DNA from: Diphasiastrum complanatum
Taxonomy: Eukaryota; Streptophyta; Lycopodiopsida; Lycopodiales; Lycopodiaceae
Reading direction: 5' to 3'
Assembly (NCBI GenBank): GCA_029204225.1
Contig: CM055101.1
Coordinates: 36,573,648-36,637,647, forward strand
Length of the DNA stretch: 64,000 nt
Positions within the stretch are counted from its first letter, which is position 1. Each line of letters opens with the position of its first letter. The translations under genes were made by a program, and so were the position numbers. The notes under the pieces are model-generated. The model worked only from the letters and a program-made list of their open reading frames with translations, did no database searches and was not told where the DNA came from. Below, piece after piece: positions 34,072 to 45,491 of this stretch.

Positions 34072-34438
34072 GAGGAAGTTTGAGCTCAAAAAGGGCTACA
34101 TATGAAATCATGCCAAATCTCTTTTGCATTTTGTCACTATTTTCAACCAATATCTTTGAATCGCTATAAATTTTTAATAGTAGCTCAGAATTATGACATC
34201 TAATAAGTCATTGAAAGCGCTTGACAAGCGCTTTCCAACGCACCAATTTTCGTTGCATTCTGATATGACAATCAAACGTTATGCCATTTTTAGTGTAGAT
34301 TCAAAATGTGACTCAAAGAAGTAACGTTACGTTAAAGCCACTATGTCAAGAAACTATTGGGCCACATGTACAAAATAAGTGAATAAAAAATAAAAAATAG
34401 ATCTTGGCAAAAGGCTCTTTTTGTGTTTAAACTTCCTC
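34072..34438. mobile_element. MITE-1, copy 2 (367 bp, TA-flanked)
   Basis: The ends are GAGGAAGTTT...CAAAAAGGGCT and its inverse AGGCTCTTTTTG...AAACTTCCTC, with TA on each side. It has the same length as copy 1 (15887-16253) and shares interior blocks when reverse-complemented, including TTGGAAAGCGCTTG and ATTCTGAGCTAC. Confidence 0.85.
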
Positions 34439-34779
34439 TAATATCACAACTGGGGAACCAGGAAACTCACATTTGAAAACAGAGAGCTGGTTTTAAAGCC
34501 TTAGATCCAACCACGTGGGCGGTGAAACCAATTACACCCAAAGTTGATGACGGATCGTCCACCACTAATCACACAATTGATCGCCCAAGGCAAGCCAAGG
34601 GGGGTCATTATGATTCACAAAAATATAGTGTGCGATGGACAGACGGATTAGCAACAGTTGACCATGGTCATGCATGTCATCCAGATTCAGATATGGAACC
34701 CAGCACATCATCACCAAAAGGTTACACCCTAGACACGCCAATAACTTTCAGGGTGAACATGATCAATGTGGCATGGTTA
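34439..34779. other. No feature recognised
   Basis: A 99-codon plus-strand frame (34522-34821) lacks recognisable motifs and overlaps the likely end of the minus-strand Gypsy remnant. I do not treat it as a gene. Confidence 0.35.
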
Positions 34780-36370
34780 GTAGCAGAGCTGATACCAAAG
34801 CAAGTCGAAGATCGGATCTAGTGTCCTAGCAACATGCCTTCTCATACGAAGAAGAATTTGAGCTGACAGATGAACTGGTCTTGCAACACATGGATCCTGA
34901 TCGATACGACATGAGAAAAGTACCAACTCAACCACCGTAGAATCCACTGCAAAGCTTCCAACTTCCATTGCTTTATGCGAGAGGGACATGATTTGACTTT
35001 TTTCATGGTGCATGATACAATGATGAATGATATTGTCTGCCCCTCTTTGATATAGTTGGCCGCCAATCAGCTAATATGGTGGAGCCTTAAGTACAAGCTT
35101 TTGCTATTGTGCCTTGGATAACGACCGATTAGGTTGGCCATTCATCAAATACTCAATTATGTCCATGGCCCAAAATGGTACAGCATCCACATGCAACATC
35201 TGGTAACTCACCATCAATTTGGGGATCCTTCTGTGTCGATTTGGTTCGAGATACATGATCTGCCATATAATGTTGTTTGCCTTTGCATACCACTATATGG
35301 AAATCAAACTCCAACAACAAGAGTAACCATCAGCTAGTGATTCTCATTGTGTTGCAAGTTTTGTTGACTAAATAGAGCAAAGGTTGATGATCAACGTATA
35401 ATGCAAAGTGAGTTGCCATAAGATGATGATGAAACTTCCTGACCGCAAATACCATTGCCAAGGCTTCTCACTCAGTCGTTGAATAGTGGATCTCAACATC
35501 ATTTAGTTGTCGACTAGTCCTTCTTGTACTCACTTGGATGTGGGTCAAGACTGCTCCTATATAGCATACTTTGATTCGTCGGTATGCACATGAAATTCCA
35601 TTGTCCAATTGAGAGGTAGCAAGATTGGTGTAGATATACTGAGTGCTTCCTTCAGCTTTTGGAAAGCTTGCAAGACTTCCTCTATCTAGTGTGGATCAAT
35701 TATCAACTTGTAAATAGGACGTTCCAAATCTGCAAAAAATAAAATGAAGATCCGATAGTAATTGGCATGTCTTATGAATCCATAGACTTCACATGGCCTA
35801 GGATAAGACCATGTGTAACCTAAAATTGGCATTTCTCTAGGTTCAATGATATCTGAAATTTCTGACATTGTAAAAGCACTTTTTCTAAGTGAGATAAGTG
35901 TTCATCATTGTATCCACGCACACAAAGATCATCTAGAAAGATCTCTAGGAACTTTTGTAAATAGTCTTTGAATTCCTTTTGCATGACATGCTGGAAAGAG
36001 CTAGGGGCATTACAAAGACCGAATGGCATGACCTTGTAGGCATATGTACCCCATTCAGTAGAAAATGTTGTCTTGTGTTGATCCTCAGGTGTAGACGTTG
36101 AAGCCATCCAAAAAACTGTAGGCTTTTGCTCTAGCTACTCGATCCAGGATGCTTTTTGTGAATGGTAAGGGAAAGTGGTCCTTCCATGTCATAGTGTTAA
36201 GTGCCTTTAGATTGAAACAAATCCACATTTTTCCATTCTTCTTGGAACAATGAATATGGGAGACACCCATTTTGTGTGCTCAATTTCATAGATGAAATCG
36301 GCACCAAGAAATTTATGCAACTCTTGCTTGATTAGCTCAGTGTAGCTCGGGTTGTAGTGGTAGTATCAGC
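34780..36370 (-). pseudogene. Gypsy-5 reverse transcriptase/RNase H fragment
   Basis: The minus strand from 36370 reads a YTELIKQELHKFLGADF-type entry, SHIHCSKKNGKMWICFNLKA, FPLPFTKSILDRVARAKAYS, TEWGTYAYKVMPFGLCNAPS and the active-site strand IFLDDLCV (normally YxDD). The thumb reads FIRHANYYRIF, followed by RNase H with LNWTMEFHVHTD near 35590. Below 35340 the assignment to the RNase H/integrase linker is tentative. It is divided by many stops. Confidence 0.75.
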
Positions 36371-36607
36371 TCAAGTTTGGCATTGCTTGTTGGCTGATTC
36401 TGACGAATCCCCAAGATACTCGGACAGAGCAACTCAAGAGCACCTCTCACCTTAGACCGAGGAGGTCTTTGAGAAGACAAGACTAATGAAGACTGAGAGC
36501 TGAGTATGAGAGCCGAGAAATACTAGCTAGGAAAGACATGCAAGAACTGTGTAAGCCTCATGGTAAATCTTGGAAGATGGAATGACCATGTAGGAACTAG
36601 TATTTCT
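36371..36607. other. Target DNA of Copia-C
   Basis: Unassigned sequence. The last five bases, TTTCT, are repeated after the element at 42764-42768. Confidence 0.6.
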
Positions 36608-37289
36608 TGTTAAAAATTCACAATTCTAGCTTGACTAGTTTTGGTCATATGACTTGTAAATAGTTAGATGGTCATGATGTGGCTTGTCACACGTGACAAA
36701 TAGCATAGGATTCCATTCATAAGGATGTTCTCAAGTAGACCTAAGTGTTAGAACCTTTGGAATGAGTCCAAATTATGCTTAGATACAAGGGAGAAAAAAT
36801 AGGAGCTATTTTTGGTAATTTTTGCATTGTTGAGGGATCTCCAAGATTCCAACCCTAACTTGGTAGGGATGAAAGATCCACCAAAATTAGCATTAGGGAT
36901 AGGTTTAGGGCTACTCATACCTGCCCAAAACCGTGATGGATCATGTATATATAGGTGATGATATCTCACCAAAATCAATCAAGCAATTTCATGTTTTTTC
37001 TCTCATAATGGTGCAATTGCTCTCTATGTTCATAATTGTTTGAGTACTTGTGATTACTAATGATTATAGGATTGAATGTAGGTCTGGTGTACAGTACTCA
37101 GACTGTGGGAGGCCGTACTTTCACACGTGTGAAGCCTTCTTCAAGGATTTGGGCCATTTAGTGAGGTTCAAGCATAGATTTTTGATGGATTTTGATGGTT
37201 CAACTTGTGCTAATCTTATGAAATCATAATCTATTGTTTCCCTCATCATTTCAAGTGTTTTAGGATCCTTATTTGCTGTAATTTTTACA
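36608..37289 (+). repeat. Copia-C 5' LTR
   Basis: 682 bp, TG...CA. ATGTATATATAGG at about 36947-36959 is a good TATA box candidate for the element promoter. Confidence 0.95.
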
Positions 37290-37302
37290 TGGTATCAGAG
37301 CC
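37290..37302 (+). promoter_or_regulatory. Copia-C primer binding site
   Basis: TGGTATCAGAGCC follows the LTR without a gap. It complements the plant initiator-Met tRNA 3' end. Confidence 0.95.
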
Positions 37303-38100
37303 TAAAGGCTGAAATGAGCTAAATCCTTGGTTTGCATTCAATTTGATCACAATTTTTGATCTATATCTTGTGTAGATTGGATCTTAGCATCTAGTATTGA
37401 TTCTAGAACTCAAAGTGAGTCAAATACATTGGAGATTGGTGTTGTGTGACTTCATTTGCAGGTGTTTAGGTGTCTAAAACCAGAGGCAAAGTTGAATTCA
37501 ATTCACATTACCAAGATAGCAAGTTTTGCTTGCTCCAAGCATTGATTTCTAAGCGAGTTTTGGAGGTGATTTCATAGAGAAGGCTTTCTAGCATTCAAGG
37601 AGAGGGAAGATCAGAGTTTTGGGGAATCTTCAAGGCTGTTCTAAGGTGTAGTAGGCACCTCCTAAAGTGATTTAGGTTCAGTCCAACCATTGCTTGACTT
37701 ATGCACCAAATTAGATCAATTTTTCATCAATTTTGATCATTTTTTGCTTGTGATTGGATAGTAGATTGTGTTGCATCCTCATTAAGTTCCATTTAGATCT
37801 TTTACAAGTGATTTTGGAAGTATATTAGGTTGCTGAAATTCACTCTTTATCAGATCATTTGGAAGCTTTAATGTTCTTTATAGAAAGAGGGGCAATTCTA
37901 CTAGTATTGTCTACTTCAATCAAGCAAGTGCATTGTTTCTAGTATTCTATGATTTGATTTTGTTAGAGATCATTCTTAGATCTTTATAGGAAGTCTATTA
38001 CTGATCTTTTTAGGTCCCTAAGAAGTGGGATAAGGTAGACCTTCAATCAAATCAATAGAAGTAACCTTCATTTGTGTCAAGTCCTTGATTAGGAGACTAG
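37303..38100 (+). other. Copia-C untranslated leader
   Basis: 800 bp without a convincing reading frame, between primer site and gag. It presumably holds packaging signals. Confidence 0.7.
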
Positions 38101-41100
38101 ATGGCATCTATAAATGCATATCTTTTGGATACTAATGAAAGGCTCAACAAAACTAACTATTCCATATGGAAAGTTAGAATGGAATCTATCATGATCATGC
38201 AAGATCTGATGGAAATTGTAAATGGTAAAGAGGGTGAACCTATTCATCCTCAAGAAAAAGCCAAATACATCAAGAGGTGCAATGTTGCACTACATTGCAT
38301 AAAAATGAATGTTGCAAATGAACTCTTAAGAGAGGTAGGAGATTGCACTTCAGCTCAAGATGCTTGGGAGACTTTGCAAAAGGTCTATGAATCCAAGAAC
38401 CAAACTAGAATGTTAGCTTTGAAGAATCAAATCTATAGAAGCTATCAAAAGAAAGGAGAGAGTGCACATACTTTTGTCCTAAGAGTAAAAGAATTGAACA
38501 AAGAGCTAGCCTTTATAGGTGAACCTATCAAGGATGAAGAGCTTGTTCAACTCATATTGAATGGACTAAGCTTTGAATTCGACAATTTGGTTCAGGGATA
38601 TGCAATTATGGGTAAGCTACCCATACTTGAAGAACTCCAAGGCACGCTCATGGCCGAGGAATCAAGAAGGAGCCAAATGCAAGAGAGGATGGATAGGCTT
38701 TCCATCCAAGGTGGAGATGACCAAGCTCTCTTCACCAAAGGCAAAGGCAAGTCCAAAGGCAAAGGATCAACATTCAAGAAGTCTACAAAGCTTGAGGATC
38801 AAGAAGGACCCCCAAAGGCATCTCCATCAACCACCAAAGTCAAGAAGGACAAATCAAAGGTGAAGTGCTACTATTGTAGCAAGATGGGGCATTATGCCTC
38901 GGAATGCTTCAAGAGGAAGCAAGATCAAAGCCAAGCCAACATGAGCAAAGAGGAGGAGGAGGAGAGTTCACATGAGGACTCTCTCATGATGTCCAAATTT
39001 TCTTCAACAAGCTTCAAAGGAGAAGATCCTTGGTGGATTGACTCGGGTGCTAGTTCACACATGACTAGTAAAAGGGAGTTTTTCTCTTCTCTCTTATCTT
39101 ATGATGGACCTATAAAGTCTATCTATACAGCAAATGATGAAGCTTGTAAGATTGAAGGAGTTGGTAGCATTCCCCTTTGCTTAGGATCTTCCAAAAAGAT
39201 CAACATAGAAGGTGTTTTGTACATTCCTACAATAACAAAGAATCTACTAAGTGTTGGCCAAATGATAGACAATGGTTTCAATGTTGACTTTGCTTCAAAT
39301 GAATGTTTCATCAAGAAGAAGGGTAAGATAGTGGCTAAGGGCACTAGACTTGGCAAACTTTATAAGCTGGATGCATTTGTGGATACTAATGTTGTCATGT
39401 TGGCCGAGAAGAGCAAAATATCTACCTTTACTTTATGGCACAAAAGACTTGGACATGTCAACTCGGGTTCCATGGAGGCTATGATCAAGGAGGAGTATGC
39501 TTTAGGCCTACCAAGGTCTATTGGGAAGGAAGACAAGGTTTGTGAAGCTTGTGCCTTATCCAAGGCACATAAGAAGGTGTTTCCTAACTCCATCACAAAG
39601 TCATCTCATCCTCTTGAACTCATACACTCGGATGTGCACATTGCTAGCACCAAATCTAATGGAGGTTCATCCATGTTTTTAACCTTCATTGATGACTACT
39701 CAAGATATTGTTGGGTGTTCTTACTTTCCTTCAAGTCTCAAGTATTTGATACTTTTGTAAAGTTCAAGTTGTTTGTGGAAAAGCATCATAATCATAGCAT
39801 CAAGATTCTTAGAAGTGACAATGGTGGAGAATTCATCTCCAATGAGTTCAAGGCCTTTTGTGAGGAGGAAGGGATCAAGAAAGAGACTTCTTGTCCTTAC
39901 ACTCCTCAACAAAATGGAGTTGCTGAAAGAAGGAATAGAACATTATGTGAATGTTCTAAGGCTTTAAGATTAGATGCTTGTTTGCCCAAATCCTTTTGGG
40001 GTGAGTCTCTTGTATGTGCAAACTACTTGATGAATAGGGTGTCTTGCAAAGAAATTGAAGGCAAAACTCCTTATGAGATGTTGTATGGAAAGAAACCCAA
40101 TCTTAATCACTTGAAAGTTTTTGGGTGTATATGTTATGTGCATGTGCCATTGGAAACAAGAACCAAGGAGGATCCATCTTCCACAAGAGGGATCATGCTT
40201 GGATATGCAAGCTCAAGCAAGGGCTACAAAGTCTATCTCCCATCCTTGAACAAATTTGTTGTTTCAAGGGATGTCATATTTGATGAACACCATATGCATA
40301 TGCTTGAAGAAGGCTCAAGTGCTCCAACAATCAAGAAGAAGATGGCCGAGGAGCAAGATCTTGGTTTTGAGGAGGAGCTCATGGAGGAGCAAGCACCAAA
40401 CCCACCTATCACACCAAGGAGATCTTCAAGGGCAAAAGTGGAGCCATCAAGGCTCACATATCAAGGCAAAGGACAGCAAGTTGAGGGTATCTCATCCACT
40501 TCTTATGCTTTATCTAGTTTTGAAGAACCGTCTAATGTTGAAGATGCATTGAACTCCAAAGAATGGTATAAAGCAATGTTGGATGAGTATGATGCCTTGA
40601 TTGAGAATGAAACTTGGTTGCTTGTTGAGAGACCTCAAAGGAATGTAATAGGATGCAAGTGGGTCTTCAAGCTTAAGTTGAATGCAAATGGGAGTGTTAA
40701 CAAACATAAAGCAAGATTAGTTGCAAAAGGTTATGCTCAAGAGAGAGGGATAGACTATGAGGAAACTTTTGCACCCGTGGCCAAGATGGTCACAATAAGA
40801 CTAATCATTGCACTTGCATCACATTTTGGATGGATTCTATGTCAAATGGATGTCTCTAATGCTTTCTTGAATGGTTTTTTGGAAGAGGATATCTATATGG
40901 AGCAGCCACAAGGGTTCATCAAGCATGGAATGGAGAACAAAGTATGCCATCTCCAAAGAAGCATCTATGGCTTGAAGCAAGCCTCGAGATCTTGGAATTC
41001 AAGACTACATTGCTATCTTATTTCACTTTCTTTTGTTCAAAGTGAATATGATCCCACTCTTTACATTAAGTTTGATGATGTTGGTATTGTACTTTTACTC

Positions 41101-41829
41101 ATTTATGTAGATGACATCATCATTAGTGGAAATAGTGTTGATGGTATTGAAAAAATCAAGATAGATCTATCCTTAGAGTTCAAGATGGTAGATCTAGGGT
41201 GTCTTCACTTCATCTTAGGCATAGAAGTACTTAGAGGGTCTGATTTTATCTTTATAAGTCAAGTAAACTATGCTCAAAGTCTTTTGAAGAAGTTTAAGAT
41301 GGAAGTATGCAAAAGTGTTGACACACCAATGGAGCAAGATGTAAAAGTGCCAAATGAAGATGATGAAAGATCCTTCATGGACATCACTTTGTTTAGGCAA
41401 CTTATAGGTTCCTTAATGTGGATCACTATAACTAGACCAGATCTTAGCTTTAGTGTATGTAGGTTGAGCCAATCCATGCAAAAGCCATTGAATATCCATT
41501 GGAAAAAGGCTAAGAGGATTCTAAGATACATCTCGGGTACATTGGATTTTGGGATTCTATATAGAGGAGATGTGATTAACCTTCATGCATTTAGTGATTC
41601 AGATTTTGCAGGGGACAAGAGGGATAGGAAATCAACAAGTGCCTATTCAACTTTCATAGGAGAAGGTGTGGTTTCATGGCTTTCAAAAAAGCAAGAAACT
41701 ATATCTCTATCTTCAACCGAGGCCGAGTACAAAGCTTTGACAACCACTACAAAGGAGACTTTGGATCAAGAGATTATTGGTGGAACTAAAGATCATGGAT
41801 TCAGAGGAGGCACCAATCATCTACAATGA
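38101..41829 (+). CDS. Copia-C gag-pol polyprotein (1242 aa before a frameshift)
   Basis: A single frame from ATG at 38101. Gag occupies about residues 1-290: LNKTNYSIWKVRMESIM near the N-terminus and the CCHC knuckle C256-C259-H264-C269. The protease DSGA is at D314. In integrase, HSDVH gives D511, RSDNGGEF gives D573 and NGVAERRN gives E609, the complete DDE set, with the HHCC zinc region before it (HKRLGH...CEAC). RT follows, with QMDVSNAFLNG and YVDD at 1002-1005. RNase H begins with FSDSDFAGD at about 1163 and reaches SSTEAEYKAL. After about residue 1218 the frame is wrong and stops at 41827. The product would supply all steps of particle formation, cDNA synthesis and integration except an intact RNase H tail. 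Confidence 0.95.
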   Translation: MASINAYLLDTNERLNKTNYSIWKVRMESIMIMQDLMEIVNGKEGEPIHPQEKAKYIKRCNVALHCIKMNVANELLREVGDCTSAQDAWETLQKVYESKNQTRMLALKNQIYRSYQKKGESAHTFVLRVKELNKELAFIGEPIKDEELVQLILNGLSFEFDNLVQGYAIMGKLPILEELQGTLMAEESRRSQMQERMDRLSIQGGDDQALFTKGKGKSKGKGSTFKKSTKLEDQEGPPKASPSTTKVKKDKSKVKCYYCSKMGHYASECFKRKQDQSQANMSKEEEEESSHEDSLMMSKFSSTSFKGEDPWWIDSGASSHMTSKREFFSSLLSYDGPIKSIYTANDEACKIEGVGSIPLCLGSSKKINIEGVLYIPTITKNLLSVGQMIDNGFNVDFASNECFIKKKGKIVAKGTRLGKLYKLDAFVDTNVVMLAEKSKISTFTLWHKRLGHVNSGSMEAMIKEEYALGLPRSIGKEDKVCEACALSKAHKKVFPNSITKSSHPLELIHSDVHIASTKSNGGSSMFLTFIDDYSRYCWVFLLSFKSQVFDTFVKFKLFVEKHHNHSIKILRSDNGGEFISNEFKAFCEEEGIKKETSCPYTPQQNGVAERRNRTLCECSKALRLDACLPKSFWGESLVCANYLMNRVSCKEIEGKTPYEMLYGKKPNLNHLKVFGCICYVHVPLETRTKEDPSSTRGIMLGYASSSKGYKVYLPSLNKFVVSRDVIFDEHHMHMLEEGSSAPTIKKKMAEEQDLGFEEELMEEQAPNPPITPRRSSRAKVEPSRLTYQGKGQQVEGISSTSYALSSFEEPSNVEDALNSKEWYKAMLDEYDALIENETWLLVERPQRNVIGCKWVFKLKLNANGSVNKHKARLVAKGYAQERGIDYEETFAPVAKMVTIRLIIALASHFGWILCQMDVSNAFLNGFLEEDIYMEQPQGFIKHGMENKVCHLQRSIYGLKQASRSWNSRLHCYLISLSFVQSEYDPTLYIKFDDVGIVLLLIYVDDIIISGNSVDGIEKIKIDLSLEFKMVDLGCLHFILGIEVLRGSDFIFISQVNYAQSLLKKFKMEVCKSVDTPMEQDVKVPNEDDERSFMDITLFRQLIGSLMWITITRPDLSFSVCRLSQSMQKPLNIHWKKAKRILRYISGTLDFGILYRGDVINLHAFSDSDFAGDKRDRKSTSAYSTFIGEGVVSWLSKKQETISLSSTEAEYKALTTTTKETLDQEIIGGTKDHGFRGGTNHLQ

Positions 41830-42067
41830 CAATATATCAGCCCAACACCTTGCATCTAACCCAATCTTCCATGCAAGATCTAAGCACATTGAGATATGCC
41901 ATCACTTTGTGAGAGAAATGGTGCAAGCCAAGGAGATTGCTTTGGAGCATGTTCCAAGCAATGAATGTGTAGCTGATCTACTTACTAAACCACTTCAAAA
42001 GACACCTTTTATGAAGTTCAGATCATCACTTGGAGTGATTAGTAAAGCAATGATTGAACCAAGCTAG
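41777..42067 (+). pseudogene. Copia-C RNase H C-terminus in a shifted frame
   Basis: This frame carries the expected end of RNase H: IIYNDNISAQHLASNP, RSKHIEICHHFVREMV and NECVADLLTKPLQKTPFMKF. It overlaps the main ORF by about 50 bp. The shift lies around 41755-41780, where two bases appear to be missing compared with the family pattern. Because the third catalytic region (DN) lies beyond the shift, RNase H from this copy should be inactive unless ribosomes shift frame. Confidence 0.85.
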
Positions 42068-42081
42068 ATAGTGAGGAGGAG
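42068..42081 (+). promoter_or_regulatory. Copia-C polypurine tract
   Basis: AGTGAGGAGGAG lies directly before the 3' LTR TG. It would prime plus-strand DNA. Confidence 0.8.
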
Positions 42082-42763
42082 TGTTAAAAATTCACAATTC
42101 TAGCTTGACTAGTTTTGGTCATATGACTTGTAAATAGTTAGATGGTCATGATGTGGCTTGTCACACGTGACAAATAGCATAGGATTCCATTCATAAGGAT
42201 GTTCTCAAGTAGACCTAAGTGTTAGAACCTTTGGAATGAGTCCAAATTATGCTTAGATACAAGGGAGAAAAAATAGGAGCTATTTTTGGTAATTTTTGCA
42301 TTGTTGAGGGATCTCCAAGATTCCAACTCTAACTTGGTAGGGATGAAAGATCCACCAAAATTAGCATTAGGGATAGGTTTAGGGCTACTCATACCTGCCC
42401 AAAACCGTGATGGATCATGTATATATAGGTGATGATATCTCACCAAAATCAATCAAGCAATTTCATGTTTTTTCTCTCATAATGGTGCAATTGCTCTCTA
42501 TGTTCATAATTGTTTGAGTACTTGTGATTACTAATGATTATAGGATTGAATGTAGGTCTGGTGTACAGTACTCAGACTGTGGGAGGCCGTACTTTCACAC
42601 GTGTGAAGCCTTCTTCAAGGATTTGGGCCATTTAGTGAGGTTCAAGCATAGATTTTTGATGGATTTTGATGGTTCAACTTGTGCTAATCTTATGAAATCA
42701 TAATCTATTGTTTCCATCATCATTTCAAGTGTTTTAGGATCCTTATTTGCTGTAATTTTTACA
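42082..42763 (+). repeat. Copia-C 3' LTR
   Basis: 682 bp, the same as the 5' LTR apart from a C/T change near 42328 and a C/A change near 42716 that I could see. Confidence 0.95.
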
Positions 42764-43455
42764 TTTCTAAGCAACTGTAATAAATGCAAGTAGACCCCTC
42801 TTAAAGAAAGTAGAGTGAGCCACCTTTTGATGGTGACCTCTAATGGAGAGCAATATTCCACTTGTATTTGTGAAATGTGGAAATTCCACTAGGATGCCAC
42901 CTAAGGAGCTCTCTTGCTTATTTAAGACACTCCCTCGCTGTTTGTGCACCGTTTTGGATGTCGTAAGGACATAAAGGAAGCTAATCACATTGTCAATCAG
43001 CCATGGAGAGATTCTGAGGTTTATGTCAAAGATTTGTCTCTAGACAATTAACCTAGCAGATTTGCAGTAAAAAGGTGAAAAAGCCACTTTGTCAAGTTGA
43101 GCTAAAATCACCGTTTCTCCATGAAATTTCCTGACTGAACACTCTACAGTCATGGATTCAGTAGGACGACCCTGCTCCAGGCCTCAAATCATGCTCAAAA
43201 CGATCCACAGGAGAGCTTGATCTGATAGTTTTCAGAGAAAGGAGGCGCGGCCGCAGGCAGGGAAGTTGCGGGCTGTTCGACTGCCAACGCGATGAACAAC
43301 TCAGTGTATCGAAGATCATAGTGTCTGCAGGAGTTTGGTTCGATGCCCAGATGTACTTTGAACCTTTAGATGAGGTGTCAAATGAATCAACAGTCTAGAA
43401 TCTGTGATGGGAGAGAAATTTGAACCACAAGATTTGGTTTAGCCATTGGATGAGC
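42764..43455. other. Unassigned DNA between two Copia elements
   Basis: About 690 bp with no convincing frame. GCGCGGCCGC at about 43246 is a small GC-rich spot. The last part becomes similar to the Copia-B leader. Confidence 0.45.
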
Positions 43456-43930
43456 TTTGAACAGGGCTCTGAAGAATTGAAGTGAATTCTGGTCTTCAAC
43501 TTCATTAAAAATTTTAATACTGAAAGTTGAGTTTCACAAGTGAAGAGTGAAGTTTCTTCAAAGTGAAGAAACAGTTCAAAAGCTAGAAAAGTCCCTATTT
43601 TTGGGTCCTTTGCCCGTTTTGACCCAAACGAAAGGCTATAACCTCCAAACGAAGGGCACCCGGACTGTACCTACAAGCACGGTACAACAAAACAGAGTAG
43701 TTGCAGCGGAGAAAGTGTTCGGAGTATGCCATAAGTAGTTTCACGTCGTTGGGAGTTGATGACTGAGTGCATTTCGGAAGGCGACGCCGATTTGGCTTTC
43801 AAATTGGTGGAAAAGCGGCGAGTGACCTGGTAAGAAAAAAAGTGCAGGTCATTATTTTCAACTTCTGACATCACTGTTGGCCTTGACATACTGTTCTTAG
43901 CCTAAGGCAGAAGTTTCAAGCAGTTTTGCG

Positions 43931-44490
43931 ATGGCAAACATGGGAGAGTCCATTTTGAGTGAAAGTAGCAAATTGGACGGGATTTCCAACTATACAGTGT
44001 GGAAATTCAAAATGAAAAACATATTGATGGAGAAAGATGTGTGGGAAGTCGTCACAGGTGATGAGAAAAAGGCCGCCAAATGAAGCTGACATCAAAGTGT
44101 TCGACAAAAAGATGAGGAAAGCTTTGACCTTCATTAACTTTTCAGTGAAGGATCACATCATTACCCACATTTGTGATGCTATTACACCCAGATAGGCATG
44201 GGATGTGCTAAAGGAGTAGTTCGAGACGTCAAATCCGTCAAGAATCATGTTTCTGAAGTCAAAGTTGAATAGTGCCCGCATGGAGCAAGGAGAGCACATT
44301 CAGACGTACATGACCAGAATCAAGACAATGAGAGATGAACTGCATTCTATTGGTGAACGCATACGTGATGTGGAGCTGGTGCGTAATGCATTATGCGGCA
44401 TTGCAAAACCCTATCAGATGTTTGTGAGCAGAATAGCATCAAGAGAAAGATTGCCAACCTTTGACGAGCTCATAGGAATCTTGATGTAGG
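43931..44490 (+). pseudogene. Copia-B gag N-terminal half
   Basis: Starts MANMGESILSESSKLDGI like the copy at 14575. It carries a one-base insertion near 44071 (an extra A in a run) and stops at about 44194, 44218 and 44488, so the protein is interrupted. The capsid helices (ARMEQGEHIQTYMTRIKTMR) remain readable. Confidence 0.85.
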
Positions 44491-44507
44491 AAGAGCAACG
44501 ACGAGAA

Positions 44508-45491
44508 ATGGTGAAAGCTAGACGTCAAAATACTAATGATCAGGCACTTGCGACACGCCAAAAACAAGGCAAGGGCAAGGGCAAGAAGAAGACTAAGCAG
44601 CAATTTGCCAAGTCTCAGGAGGATGAGGGATCGTCCAACAAAACTAAGAAGAAAGGCAAGTGCTTCCATTGTGGTAAAAAGGGCCATTGGAAGAGTGAAT
44701 GTCGCAAATTCCTGCCGGAACAAGGCAAGGGGAAACCAAAACAAGCAGATAACCTTGTCGATGAGGGTGAGATTGAAGACTCTAGCATCTTCATATCTGC
44801 ATTGTCATCTAATCAAGATGATCAAGCATGGTATATTGACTCAGGAGCCACAAGACACATGACAGGTAACAAGAACTGGTTCAGTAGTTTGAAGGCGTTG
44901 GATAATGGAACATCTGTTTCACAAGCAAATGGTGAAGTGTGCATGATCAAGGGGATAGGCACAGTTTCTATCCAACTATCTGATGGAAAAAGCAGGATGA
45001 TTAGGGAGGTACTTTACGTACCAGGTTTGAAGAAAAATCTACTTTCTATTCGAGTCATTACTAATCAAAAGCTGAAAGTAGAATTCGCCCATGATCATTG
45101 CTTTGTGAAGGATGCGAACCAAAAGTTCAAAGTTATTGCGAATGGAGTAAGAGAGCCCAATACAAAATTGTACAGGTTGAATGCTACAATCAAGGGGCAA
45201 CATGGACTTGTATCATCCGTTCCTTCGCAAACTGAGTCGTGGCACAAGAGGCTTGGTCACTTGAACTTGGGAAGCCTCAGTTTGATGAGAAAATTGGAGA
45301 TGGTAACAAGACTGCCTACCATAGAAGATCACTTGAAATCGATGTGCGAATCTTGTATATATGGGAAGCAGCATCGAGAGAAGTTCAATAAAGGGGGTGT
45401 TGCAAGTGCAAAGAACATCCTGAATTTAATCCACACAGATTTATGCAGGCCTATGAGGACCATGTCCTTAGGAAAGCCTTCTATTTCATGA
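44508..45491 (+). pseudogene. Copia-B nucleocapsid, protease and integrase zinc domain
   Basis: 327 open codons. A Lys/Gly-rich linker leads to the CCHC knuckle CFHCGKKGHWKSEC, then protease YIDSGATRHMTG and VLYVPGLKKNLLS, then integrase HKRLGHLNLG with CESCIYGKQHREKF and HTDLCRPM (first catalytic Asp). The frame is lost at about 45470 and continues in 45443-46861. Confidence 0.9.

Larger units (their letters stand above)
36608..42763 (+). mobile_element. Copia-C: young, nearly complete Copia retrotransposon
   Basis: 6156 bp. The two LTRs are each 682 bp and start TGTTAAAAATTCAC and end TTTTTACA. I noticed only two base differences between them, so insertion is recent. The target duplication is TTTCT on both sides. 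An iMet primer site follows the 5' LTR, and a purine tract precedes the 3' LTR. One long ORF encodes gag-protease-integrase-RT; a single frameshift separates the end of RNase H. This is the only element here that is close to autonomous. Confidence 0.97.
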
